A stretch of DNA of 64,000 nt from the NCBI GenBank assembly GCA_001414345.1, contig LLCB01000004.1:1-64000 (forward strand). Reading direction: 5' to 3'. Numbering within the stretch: position 1 is the first letter of the stretch; every line of letters begins with the position of its first letter. The translations under genes and the position numbers were made by a program. Below the pieces are notes generated by a model. The model was not told the origin of the DNA, did no database searches, and worked only from the letters and a program-made list of their open reading frames with translations. The stretch is from Hymenoscyphus infarciens. Taxonomy: Eukaryota; Ascomycota; Leotiomycetes; Helotiales; Helotiaceae. Shown in pieces: positions 1-10,425 of the stretch.

Positions 1-100
1 CGTCTTCGGGTTTGTCTGGATCGAAGTCAGTTCCGTTGCCTCCTGGATAGCATTTTACTCTTACCTTCACCTTCACCCTCATCCTCATCCTCATCCTCAT
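1..100 (-). CDS. Possible edge of a gene cut by the window
   Basis: On the minus strand an open frame runs from about position 100 off the left edge. Its last readable residues (CYPGGNGTDFDPDKPED) look like real protein rather than low-complexity DNA. The upstream part is a run of MR and VK dipeptides made by a CATCCT repeat and is more likely leader or intron. A possible acceptor (CTATCCAG) lies just before GAGGCAACGG near 44. The family cannot be named from so little sequence. Confidence 0.22.
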   Translation of the reverse strand, partial: MRMRMRMRVKVKVRVKCYPGGNGTDFDPDKPED

Positions 101-1093
101 CCCGCTTCACACATCCCTAGCTCATATCACAGAACCCATATACCAAACTAGTCAAGGTATAAAAATATGTAAACGAGAGAGATAGCAAGGCATAAATAAT
201 ATCCCTACACGAACCTTCCAAGGCGTTCATTCATTCATCCGTTCGTCCATTCGTTCATCCGATCCCCTCTCTGATATCACGCTATACCCTCTCGCTCGAC
301 TAGGGAGGGGGCAGCGATCTCATATTCTCACATACCATCCATACGTCGCCAAGTACGATGACAACAACAAATATCCAGCCAATAAAGGTATTCAAATTCA
401 AGTCCAGAAAGGCAAGTCAAAAACTCGATCCCAGCACCACGACCAAGCCTCCAAGAATATCACGACCAAACAAACACCCCTGTCTATGAACGACAAAATC
501 AAAATCCTAAGAACAACAACAAAAAACAACTATTCCCAGCAAGAGAAAGAGAGATTAAAAAAAGAAAAAAATAGCGAGCGAACAACAACCTAGGTCCTAG
601 AACAAAACAACAGGGAGGTCATTATGAGAAGTGGCATGTATTCTTTCTTACTGTACGTAGTATTATAATATTCCCCATCCATCCATCCATCTTAGGTCCC
701 AAGAGGTTCCCCCCCCCCCCCGGAAGGAAGAATAAAAAAAAAGTGGTCAACCTGGTATCTACAAAAAGAACTCCCAAATAACAAAAAATGCCATCATCCA
801 TCATCATCATCTATCCTATGGGCCGAAGAAAATTCCAGATACCCATTATGCCGAAGAACCCAAGAAGCAACCGAAAGCCCATAAACAAAAGAAATAGAAC
901 GAATGTATGCAAGATGCAAAACGCAAAATGCAGACTCTGAACAATCCCATGCTCCCAAATTCTTCAATATCCCAGCAAGCAAACAAATGCAAAATGCACA
1001 CATAAACCCCTCTACCCATCAATCCCATCTACATTATTCATTATGCCGTCTAATTTCGCTCCCCCAGAAGCAGGAAAATAAAAATCCCATCAA
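101..1093. other. Intergenic, low-complexity
   Basis: No convincing gene. The stretch holds short tandem runs (CATTCATC/CGTTC-type between about 225 and 265, a long A-rich and AAC-rich tract at about 490-560, and a poly-C run near 711-721). The open frames on both strands are short and of biased composition. It probably contains the 3' untranslated region of the FYVE/RING gene next to it. Confidence 0.5.
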
Positions 1094-3075
1094 TCAATAA
1101 CCTCCACCATGCTGATGCACAGGACATTGTCCAGGTTTCGACCCAAACCAATCCCGAATACACTTCAAGTGAAAGCGACAAAAACACTCCAGCCTCCCCA
1201 TCTCAACGCCAACCTCGAATTCCTCGAGACAGATCGTACATTCCGCGTCATCCACGCAATCCTTCTCGGTGGCGATATAAGGGAAAACACCCGTTCGCCG
1301 TGTTTGTGCTGGGGATGGTGAACCAACAGTGGAATTACTCGTTGGTGTGGAGGTAGCGGTGTTTGTAGAGGCCGTAGGTCGAGAGGGTGTATTTTGTGCT
1401 GCTGGAGGCGAGGAACTCGAACTCGAGCCTTGCATGGCGGATCTCAGACAGGATTCCACATGTTGCGCGCGTATAGTTTCGAAATTTGGGAGGGTTCTCG
1501 AGGGAAGTTCACGGTGACAGATCCAGCATTCGTCTTCCTCGGGAATCTGGGGTCTTGGTTGTGGTCTAGGAGCTGGAGGTAGTGGTCGAGATAAATCTGC
1601 ATCCTGTCTCGGGATCATAGAAGTATATCGTTGAGCGAAAGTTGCAGCCATCGTATCGCGTGGAGTGCTATTGCTGTTGCCCTAAAATTTTCATGTGAGC
1701 GAGGGGTCCTGTTTATATTCGTTCAATTTTTGGGTAATTACCATGTGACGCTGCCCACGTGAAGTCCCACTGACCTAGGATTATGCTGTTAGTTTCTACA
1801 AAAGGGGATGCATAGGGACGAAAGGGGGGGTACGCACTGTACTACTTCGGGACCGAGCTTCGTATGAATCAAACCCTGATCTGGGATCCTCCCGACTACT
1901 ATAAGACGAGCCTCTGGGTTGGAGATTGTCCGACATAACAGGTCCAGGTCTTCCCGGGGAATTGCGTAGCGCGTCTCGAACAGAAATAGGTGCAATTTGC
2001 CTGTTTGGTTGTGTTTGGCTTCGTTGATATGAACTGTATGATGATGGTACTCCACTCACTGAGCGACCGTGCCCAGGCCTGTTCAATGGCGATGTCGATT
2101 GTCTGGTATCTGTTTGCGGGGGAGCGATGTTTGGGTCCGGCACGCATGGGTTGCAGAGTCTCACACGTTCACCCCCTCCAAGGCTTGCAACTTCTGCAGA
2201 GCTTCCGATACGCGCTGGATCTCTAGCCGGCCGGGTACGGGAACTGGCAGAAAGTTCTGGTTCTCCCTCGACTGGGAGTTGAACGATGTATTGATATGGT
2301 ATAGTGATTCGATGCGGAGAGCACGCGTTGCAAACGACTCGACCACACTTTCTAAAACTTTGTCAGAATGATGATCCTTGAAAGTTTTCAACAGAATATA
2401 GTAACATACCTGCAGTGATGTTTCCGCACGAAGAAACCTAGGCAAAAGTTAGATCATCATTCAGAAAGCGCGGAGTATTGGAATCATACTGAACTGTGTG
2501 TGACAAATGGGGCAGATAGTAACCTCGGCGTCGGGTTGCCACCTAGGAACAACGACTTCGGTAGACGGGGTTGGCGTTCGTCGGTATCGACTTTGACTTG
2601 AAGGTGTTTCTCTGGGAGTAGTTATACTGTTGGACCGGCTAGACACCGCGGAGGATACGGAGCGCGCTCTCCCACTTGCGTCGGCCATTGCAGTCGCGTT
2701 TATTTCATTCACCAATGCCCCGGCGTCCTCGTTGTTAAGTTGAATTTGAGGAGTAGAGTTTCCCCGGTTTCTCGATTCACCTGTTAAGGTATCAGGTGGC
2801 GTAGGTGGTAATGGTGGTTCATTTTGGGAATAACTACCCGGAGTCCCCTGGAAACCTGAGTCTCTCCAAAGTTCATATTGCCGTTCGACATCTTGCTGGC
2901 TTCCTGAGGCCTCGCCCGATTCTACAAAGCGTTGATATAGATCTGGATCCATTGGTTCCACTGGGAGATCTTTTTGTTGTGCAAATGGAGGAAAAGGAGG
3001 TAGAGGGCGCTCGTTTCTTTGCTCCCTGGTGATCTGTGAAGACGCAGCAGCAGAGCTCGATCCTTGGTCGTCCAT
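1094..3075 (-). CDS. FYVE and RING zinc-finger protein (Pib1-like E3 ligase candidate)
   Basis: Five exons on the minus strand give a 582-residue protein: 3075-2490, 2437-2410, 2351-1838, 1774-1742 and 1681-1094. All splice phases agree and all junctions are GT-AG. A disordered proline- and serine-rich N-terminus of about 175 residues leads into a FYVE domain: WQPD at the start, CPIC, the signature RKHHCRKCG across the 28-base exon 2 (about residues 200-208), CNAC, and the last metal pair in RLCNPC (about 271-274). FYVE domains bind phosphatidylinositol 3-phosphate on endosomes. A serine-rich linker follows, then a C-terminal RING-like domain (about 535-582) with CTIC and CRFHLKC. This order matches yeast Pib1, an endosomal and vacuolar ubiquitin ligase. 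The last RING ligand is odd: CPVH instead of CPxC. The start ATG at 3075 is the first in frame. Family call is secure; the ligase role is inferred. Confidence 0.88.
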
Positions 3076-4398
3076 TTCGATTTAGGAGGGTTAAATTTAG
3101 CAATAGATTGTATTGTATAAAACACGGGCGTTTTGTGCAATGGCCAGATTCTGGGAACCTTTGGCGGAAGTGGAGACTTATGGAGGGTCCTGAGTCTCAG
3201 CCCAAGTTTGTGGTGAAGATGGAATAGTATCCCGAGTCCTGACCGACACACAAGCGTATTTGAGGAGGGATAGAACTGCTGTTTATCCCCCTAATTCCCC
3301 AATATTCCAGGAAGTCACTTCCACCTATGCGTTCGTGCTCGAAGAAAGAACAGTCCAGAGTCCCCAAATCAAGTCCTCCTCACAGTATTCACAAGTTTGC
3401 CGGCACGCGATCACCTCGAGGTTGTATCCGTGCTTCTCCCTACACGCCTTATGCTTGAACAAGATCAATATCCGAAGAGTATTCCGGGTCCCAGGCGTAT
3501 GTTTTAAATTGCGGGATGCCTCCTTGAATAGCCCCAGGACGGACGTCTTCGTATCTTAACGCTCGAGGTGTTGTGAATTGCGGACGATGACTACAACAGA
3601 CCATTCAGTATTTGTTACAATTCAGAGCCCCAAACACAGCGGCAGATTCATACCAGCAGCAATGCGCGCTTCCAAGCACAAGCAAACAACCAGGAACCGT
3701 TCACACTGACTTCCTCCACACTCAGGCGTCCACTTGTTGCTGCCCTTCCCGTCTAAATTGGTGGCGTCTCCACCGATTCCCACCTCAGGGAGCCGATTTC
3801 ACAACAAGCTTTTTGTTGCCTTCGAAATCTGTACGAGTAATGGAAAATAGGGGTGCCTGTGAGGCTTCGAATTCATTCAGCAGGAGGGGAAGAAATGTAA
3901 GTCGGACAAGCGCGAAGCTTTACTTGTTTTACTCTTATCGCTTATCGCCGCCCGGCTCTTTCCACCGCCTAGTGCCTGAGGCTAGGATTAGAAATAGGGC
4001 TAGAATAAATACGTGAGAACTACGACACTAGAACCAAATCATCTCATAATTGAATCGAGCATGAGGGGACCAAAGTTAAATTCTTCAGATGGGTTAAAGT
4101 AGTGGAGGGGATACACATGGAGAAAAGAGGATATCTAAAGCATCTCATCTTGGCAGCCAGCCCCTTTTCCCAGGCCATCGACAAGCAGGTCACGTATAGC
4201 AAGGAAATGGGTTCTAAACCATCGTCTCATTAAAATACTCCTAATACATGAACCCGGTCATCGAAAGCTTTTGTGCTCGACATTGACCGGCGTGTTGAAT
4301 ATCGGTCCTTGAGTCTTGACCCATCTAATTTGGATTGATGCAGGCTAAAAAAGACAATAGCTTGCTTCGCTTCGCAGAAAAATAAACAAATACCCTCT
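3076..4398. other. Intergenic between two minus-strand genes
   Basis: This holds the promoter of the FYVE/RING gene and the 3' region of the UGP1 gene. Plus-strand open frames of 99 and 134 codons (3260-3559, 3612-4016) resemble nothing I know and have no splice or start context; I treat them as chance. Near 4362-4380 there is a CTTCG-rich stretch that loosely resembles the TTGCA/TCGC element found further right. Confidence 0.5.
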
Positions 4399-6624
4399 CT
4401 AATGCTCCAACAGTCTCAAGGAACCTTGAACCACGACATTCTCCAAGATGGATCCGGGTGGAATATCGATGGTGCTACCTTCTGTTGCGACGATGATAAC
4501 CGTGCCCTTGAGCGTAACACCACGACCAAGGTTGACGGCACCAGTGATGGTCAAATGGTCGAGCTCGATGATCTTTGGAATACTGCCAATTCGCTTTTGG
4601 AAGTCTGAGACCTTCTTGAAGTCGTTTCCGAGCTTGATAAGAGGAGCTGGTCCAAATCTGTTGGGGTCGATTTGGAGTTGACCGTGCTTGAGCGAGTACA
4701 AATCCGACTTGACAAGCATCAGATCAGAGCAGGTCTTGACTGGCAAGAAACGTCTTCGGGGAACATTGACACCGTGGGCGTTGTGGAAATGGCGGATAGC
4801 AGCACCGACTGCAGTTTCGAGCTGGACGATAGAAACATCCGACTCGCCCTTCTTGTCTGCAGGAATGGACTTGTTGTTGGGGATGATCTCCATCTCAAGC
4901 TCGTTGTTCTCAACAATTCGCTTAACTGCCTTCAAGTTCAACCAAATGTTGTTGGTGTTGAAGTACTTGAATTTCTTGATCGACTTGAACTCGTTGGTGT
5001 GCTCCTTTGGTACTTGAGCAATCTCGAGAAGACGGACAGAGCCCTCATAATCGATAATGGTACCACCCTTAACATCGGCCTTGGTCTTGTCGGTCAATTC
5101 CATAATGTACTCTGACTTGGTCTCAACCATGTGTTGAAGAATCCGGAGATCAACTACAGCTCCCAAGTTGTCGACGTTGGAAAGGAAAAGAATCTCCACA
5201 CCCCGCTCAATGAGCTTATCGAGAATGCCCGAGTTGTAGAGGGACTCGAAAACATCTCCGTGTCCTGGTGGGTACCAGTCAGAGATTGGGGAGTCGAAGG
5301 TTTTTGGTGCTGGGAGGAGGGAATCCTTCAAGATTCTTGGGTATCGAGATTGGTTGAAGGTCAAGATGTCAATGTTGTGACCCTCGTACTTCTTGATGAT
5401 GTTCTGGGTATCATCGTCGGTGTTGAACGAGTTCATCAGGACGAATGGGACATTGACGTCATATGTGCGGTTGAGATATTCAATTTGTCGGACAGAGAGA
5501 TCCAAGAATGACATGCCGTCACGGACTTCGATAACTGACTTTGGTCCAACACATCCCATAGATGTACCCAGGCCTCCGTTGAGCTTGAGAACGGCAAGTT
5601 TGCTCAAGAAACCGACGGATTCCGAGTTGGCGAGCTCGTTGTAGTCCACGACCTGGTTCTGGGCTGGAGGGGCAATGCGATCCCAATCACTGCTGGTTAC
5701 TTAGTTTCTGTCCCTTTAATGCGAGGCTAGCGATCTTACAGTTGGTTTCCCTTGGCCTTGTCGTTCAGATATCTTCGGAAAAGAGCAAAAAAGTTGTCCA
5801 TCTCAGTCTCAAAGAGCTAGTGATCATTAGCAGATGCCCTCCCAGAGGTATCAACCTTGGAGTGACGTACCTTCTTCTCTGTGGGGTCTGTGACGGTATC
5901 GGCGAGGTTATTCAACGCATTTCGCATCTGACTAGCAGCTACGGATGTGGAGGTGTTCTCGAAAGCCTGGTCATTGGAGATCAGTTGTGCTACTTCTTGA
6001 AGAGTTGGGTGTGCAGAAAGGTCGGTGGCTGCCAGATCGGGAGAGCTTTCTCCATCTGCCTGCCTTGCGGGCAAAGACGGCATCGAAGACTCGAGGGTGT
6101 CCATATCGACTGGTGCAAGGACGTAGCCCCCGTAAAACCCTTCGCGCCTGGAACGTCTGAACGCGGGATGGAGGTTGAGATCTGGTCGGGTGATGGGAGA
6201 AAATGAAATGGTTGAGGGAAGATCGTCGCAGCGTATATGCAGTTCGTAGCTGCCTCTTCTGAGGTGATACGTGCGATAAGTTGGAAAGTGCAAGCACCAC
6301 TTGGTTTGTTCTTCTAGCGCATTTGGAGCCTCATTCGAGTTATCCATGATGGGGCGTCATTCATCAATTGGTGCCGAGTTTGCGAAGTGGTTGGCCAATT
6401 GAGGTTGCGTGAATGGGCAAGTATAGACGGCGGATAGCTGCTCGTTATCGAGTCTCTCTAGCCGAAATTGTGTGTTGCGTCTCTTCCGCCAGGACTTTGT
6501 ATGAAAATGATTCACTCACCATGTGCGATTGGGTCTTGCCATGGTGCTTTCTTTGGAACTCGGCATCGCCCAAGTTGGAGGGCTTCAAGTGGGCTGGTAA
6601 GGCGCTCTTCAAAGCAGCAGCCAT
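4399..6624 (-). CDS. UGP1: UTP-glucose-1-phosphate uridylyltransferase
   Basis: Makes UDP-glucose from UTP and glucose 1-phosphate in the cytosol, the donor for cell-wall glucan, glycogen, trehalose and galactose metabolism. Four exons on the minus strand (6624-6520, 5966-5871, 5816-5740, 5689-4399) give 522 residues, the usual length for fungal UGPase/GalF. The N-terminus begins [15 protein letters not shown], as in fungal homologues. The nucleotide-binding loop [11 protein letters not shown], the sugar-phosphate region [10 protein letters not shown], and the C-terminal left-handed beta-helix ending GSLRLLEH are intact. Phases fit at every junction. Intron 1 is unusually long (553 bases) and holds an in-frame open frame with its own ATG (see findings). 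The acceptor of exon 4 is a tandem CAGCAG, so two products differing by one residue are possible. Identification is very secure. Confidence 0.97.
5967..6347 (-). other. In-frame open frame inside UGP1 intron 1 (possible alternative N-terminus)
   Basis: From an ATG at 6347 an open frame of 127 codons reads without a stop directly into exon 2 of UGP1, in the correct frame (…SNDQ then AFENTSTS). A transcript starting inside intron 1 could therefore make a UGPase with a 127-residue different N-terminus. The extension has no family I recognise; it is rich in Ser, Arg and Asp. The canonical first exon is well conserved, so this would be an extra isoform or chance. Confidence refers to the open frame being used. 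Confidence 0.25.
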
Positions 6625-8205
6625 TTTCGAGGTTGGTTCGAGGTTTTTGCGGAATTGGGGAGGAGAGTAGGGAGGAGAGTAGGATGCTGTCTAGCTTTCT
6701 TCTTCTGCGTTAGCTAAATGTTGTAAATCTCGAGGCTGTTGCTGAGGGCAGCTGGTGTTGATGTTGATCTTGACGGATTGACGTAATCGTAGAGGGGAAA
6801 ACCAGCTTGGAAGCGAAAGGAGAGAGCTATCTGATCTCGCTCAGGGGACTTACTGGCTGGACAAAAGGCACGGACACGGATTGGATATCAAAAAGGCTGG
6901 AGCTGGGAGTTTTCTCGATGGGAGGACGGGTTTATGTATCCCGACAGTTCGCTGGGCTGCCTTTTGTTGGAGAGATGAGAGATGAGAGATGAGAGATGAG
7001 AGATGAGAGGAGAGAGGAGAGAGGAGAGGAGGGTGGGAATAATTAATTTCGTCCAGTCTCAAAAGGCTCAAAAGCCTCGACCAAAAGAAAAGGCCGGGGT
7101 GGGGGTAGCCTGTGCCCTGTCCGTAGTCGTCCCTCCCAAAACAGGTTGCTTTAGTGGGGCCTCCCCTCAACATGGCAGGGATTCCAGTGGCCACACGCCT
7201 TGATTCTCCGTCTCCTCAGTGGTTCTTTATACCTCACCGACCTCACCGACCAAGTGAAGCAAGTGAAGTGCTCCGAAAACATCGTGTGGCCGTTCGATAC
7301 TGGAGACTGGCTTTACGCGGTGGCGAATCTTTCTATATCGCCCAATTGTTTACCTGTCCGTTCCCGTTGATTTCCGTCAGAATTCGGATGTTTTAGCACT
7401 ATCTGTTGCGCACCTGTTGCTGTATGGAAATACTCGGGATGGACTCGCTTTGGTGTCGCTATACGACTGGTCTTGGCGCCCCTCCCCGGTCGATTGCCTC
7501 GAAAATCCGAAAAGGGGTTCCATTGACCGTGGACGGCCCTCCCCTTCCCACGCAAGCCGATCCACCAACTAATTAATTACCTTGTCAATGGCCATCCAGC
7601 TAGCAATTCAAACCCTGATCTGATGATGGAATCATCCAGCCCATCATCCATGGTAATGCCAGTTCCCGTAACTCTATTCTCTAGCTATTTCTGGCATCCT
7701 GCGAGTCTCAGACTCGTGCCTGCAAGAATGAGACACTCGGATTTTTTATATCGGCTTTCCTGCACCACTTCCGAATGTGGACATTTCGATGTAACAGAGT
7801 ATAAAGAGCCAGCCGGCCTCCTTTCGCCAGATGGCACAAAACGATAAAGCCACGACGATTCACAGACCACAGCAGCTGCTGCTCGACCTCTCCTTCCGCC
7901 TCTCTGTTTCCGTAGTATCGAAAACGTGGGGGTTCAATTTCCATGCTTCGAAAAGGAAAGAAAAACTCATGGCCGCAATTCTACCAAGTTTTTTACCCAG
8001 TATATTATCGCTTCTTCTCGATTCCATACCGCGAAATACTTCAATCTACGATCCATGGGATGGTTGTGAGGTTAACGAGGCAACCACGACCCCCAGCAAT
8101 TCAAATTTCGGATCAATCATCACTGGAGGATTTGGTGAAAGGCCACCTTTCCATGCGATGATTCGTGATGGCTGTCAGAAATCTCACATCTACATTCGGA
8201 ATTTG
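6625..8205. other. Upstream region of UGP1, no clear gene
   Basis: Contains the UGP1 promoter and leader. A purine-rich tandem run of GAGATGA units turning into GAGAGGA units lies at about 6972-7031. A 166-codon plus-strand open frame starts at 7831, but its product resembles nothing I know and one copy of the repeated TTGCA element lies inside it, so I do not call it a gene. Confidence 0.45.
6972..7031. repeat. GAGATGA/GAGAGGA tandem repeat
   Basis: About four copies of a GAGATGA unit run into GAGAGGA copies. It lies in the UGP1 upstream region, about 350-400 bases before the start codon. Purine/pyrimidine tracts of this kind are common in fungal promoters; no function is shown here. Confidence 0.8.
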
Positions 8206-8216
8206 TTGCACGTCGA
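8206..8216 (+). repeat. TTGCA-N2-TCGM element copy
   Basis: Leftmost copy of the directional element: TTGCA, CG, TCGA. The downstream CGG/CCG pair is missing, so this is a core-only copy. It sits inside an unsupported plus-strand open frame. Confidence 0.5.
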
Positions 8217-9263
8217 TAAAAATGAATCTCCGCAATTATGTGGCGTCGGTCAACCTGCCATGGCCATGAGGCTGAACGAGCGGCCCAAAATAGACAGAGA
8301 TACGGATATCCTTCCGGATTTTGGAAATTGAAAGTTCTGATTGCTTTCGTTAACCTTCAACTCAAGCCTGAGAATTTTCGTTTTTTTTTAATTGATGAGC
8401 TTTTGACGCCCTCATTGCAGTTTGGTTCAACCCAAAAGTTTGGAAAGTCACGAGAATAGTTTAGCAGCAAACACAAGACATATTCATTCGCCTTTCTTTT
8501 TCCCGCTGCTTGCGAGTCCATACGAGACAGGCGCATTTCCAACAAGTCTTTTTTATTTTTGCGCATTCGTCCCAGGCCCTAAAGTTGTTCACTGGTTTTC
8601 TTTTCATTTTAGAAACAAACTGCATTCGTTCTCGCAGAAATCGTCCTTCTCAAAAGAAGGATGCATCTGCTGTATTTTATGATTTTACTGCACAGACTTT
8701 CAGCTTCTTACTCATTCACACTGGGGCGCATAACTCGAATCTTTTGTACTGAAAGAATCGCGCTGAGCCAAGTACTTAATGTCAAGTACACCCGACCATG
8801 AGAAACAATGCAAGGCGGAATTATTGCAAAAGGCTCCCTAGTAACAAACATGGGGTTTCATCACCTCACGGAAACACTGATTTTGCACTTTTTCTCCGAC
8901 TCGTAGTCTGCCAATAATTTCTTCTCATTGAGGTAGCGGGGATTTTGCGCTTGCTTCTTGCAAATGTCGATTTCGAGTTGATTTTCTCCAGGGCTCCAAC
9001 CCATCTCGGAGTCAGAGAATAGGGTCTGTCCTTATAATGCAGAATAGCTAACACCATCCCACATAAAGCTACAGCTATCCTTCCTTTCGAGGAGCGAGAT
9101 CAATATCTCCCAGAGGCTAAATCCACACAACACCGGCTGTAAGCGCAGCACCACAACAAACTAACACTCTTTCACCAACACCACAACACCAAAACGCGAC
9201 AACGAACTCAACCAACACTGACTCCTGAGCACGTGTCCAGTTTATGATGCGGACTTTCCTCTG

Positions 9264-9274
9264 TTGCATTTCGC
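9264..9274 (+). repeat. TTGCA-N2-TCGC element copy
   Basis: Core TTGCA, TT, TCGC. A CGG follows 8 bases later, but no CCG stands at the expected distance. Same orientation as all other copies. Confidence 0.5.
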
Positions 9275-10400
9275 ACCCTCCTCGGCCCTTCCCGCTTTCA
9301 CTGCAGCCCGGCGGTCCGCTCCTCGTCCTCGTGGCCAATGGATGTGGTGTTGTGAACAGTCAGCAAGCTACATTTATACTTGTATCTATCACCTGATCCC
9401 CTTCTCTCTTCACTCTTTTCTTTCATTTCACACACCTCTAAGCTCGTTGGAAAACTTTCTCGTTGATTATTTCCTCGATAATTCTTCGAGAATATTAAAA
9501 TAACTAAAGTATATGAATAAATTTATATTACCTTTAAAAGTATAGAGTATTAGGTAGATATTTAGTATTTCTAGGGCTGAGTGAGAAGTTTCTATTACAT
9601 AAGGCGTTTATATCTGCTATAATAAGCGATGGTCTGAAACCTTCTTGTTGTGGTATAGTACGTGCCATTTGCTAGTCAATAATGCCGGTTATGGTCAGTT
9701 GCTCGTGGACGAGTATATAGTCGTCTTTGTTGTCGACATGCTTCAAGTAGAATCTCTCTGCCATTTGGTTTTCCCCTCGCGAGGCCAACTGAGTCGCGTT
9801 ATCCATCAGAAAACGGTACACCAGCTAAGCATTGACAGGATCTTCGGTATAGAGCTGCCCATCCACGATGAGCTCCAAGTACTACATAGCAAAAACTGCT
9901 TAAAAGGTGGTCTGATGTAACAAACGGACCAGCGGGAGTGAGGACGAGATACTAGTCGCTCGCAACGGCTAACACCTCGATTTCAGAGGATGGATGGCAA
10001 ACACAGCGAACCCCAGCCCTGGGAAAAAGGTGTTTTGTTTTCCCAACTCGATCAGAATGTCCGCAAGACCGCTCTAGACCTTTGCCTTTTCGTTCGCGGT
10101 CGCTTCGTCGCTGGACACACCTTGGCCTACCTATCCATGGGGTCCCTCGTCGTTCTTCCATGAGGATGAAGCTGATTCCAGTGCCATGGTCTGTTCTAGT
10201 GCTATATATACCGTAGCTGAATGCTCGCGGTGTCGGTACTGCGGTAGGTAGCTTCGAGAAACTTTAGAGTTGTATATTCGCTGAGTACAAGGTACCTACT
10301 CAACTGGCGTAGACGGAAGGCCTACAGCGAAGCTGGCAACGCGTGGAACTCGAAGTAGCTATAAGAAGGGCCGTCGTGGAAATGAATGCGGGCGTGGTAG

Positions 10401-10425
10401 TCGGCGCTCCTCGTAAGAGCGCCGA
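10401..10425. repeat. GC-rich hairpin
   Basis: A perfect nine-base inverted repeat (TCGGCGCTC and GAGCGCCGA) around a seven-base loop. It stands alone in gene-poor DNA. It could be an RNA stem or part of a decayed element; nothing next to it decides this. Confidence 0.6.

Noticed and set aside
7831..8331. 166-codon plus-strand open frame
   Set aside because: No similarity, no splice context, and it contains a copy of the repeated TTGCA element; likely chance.
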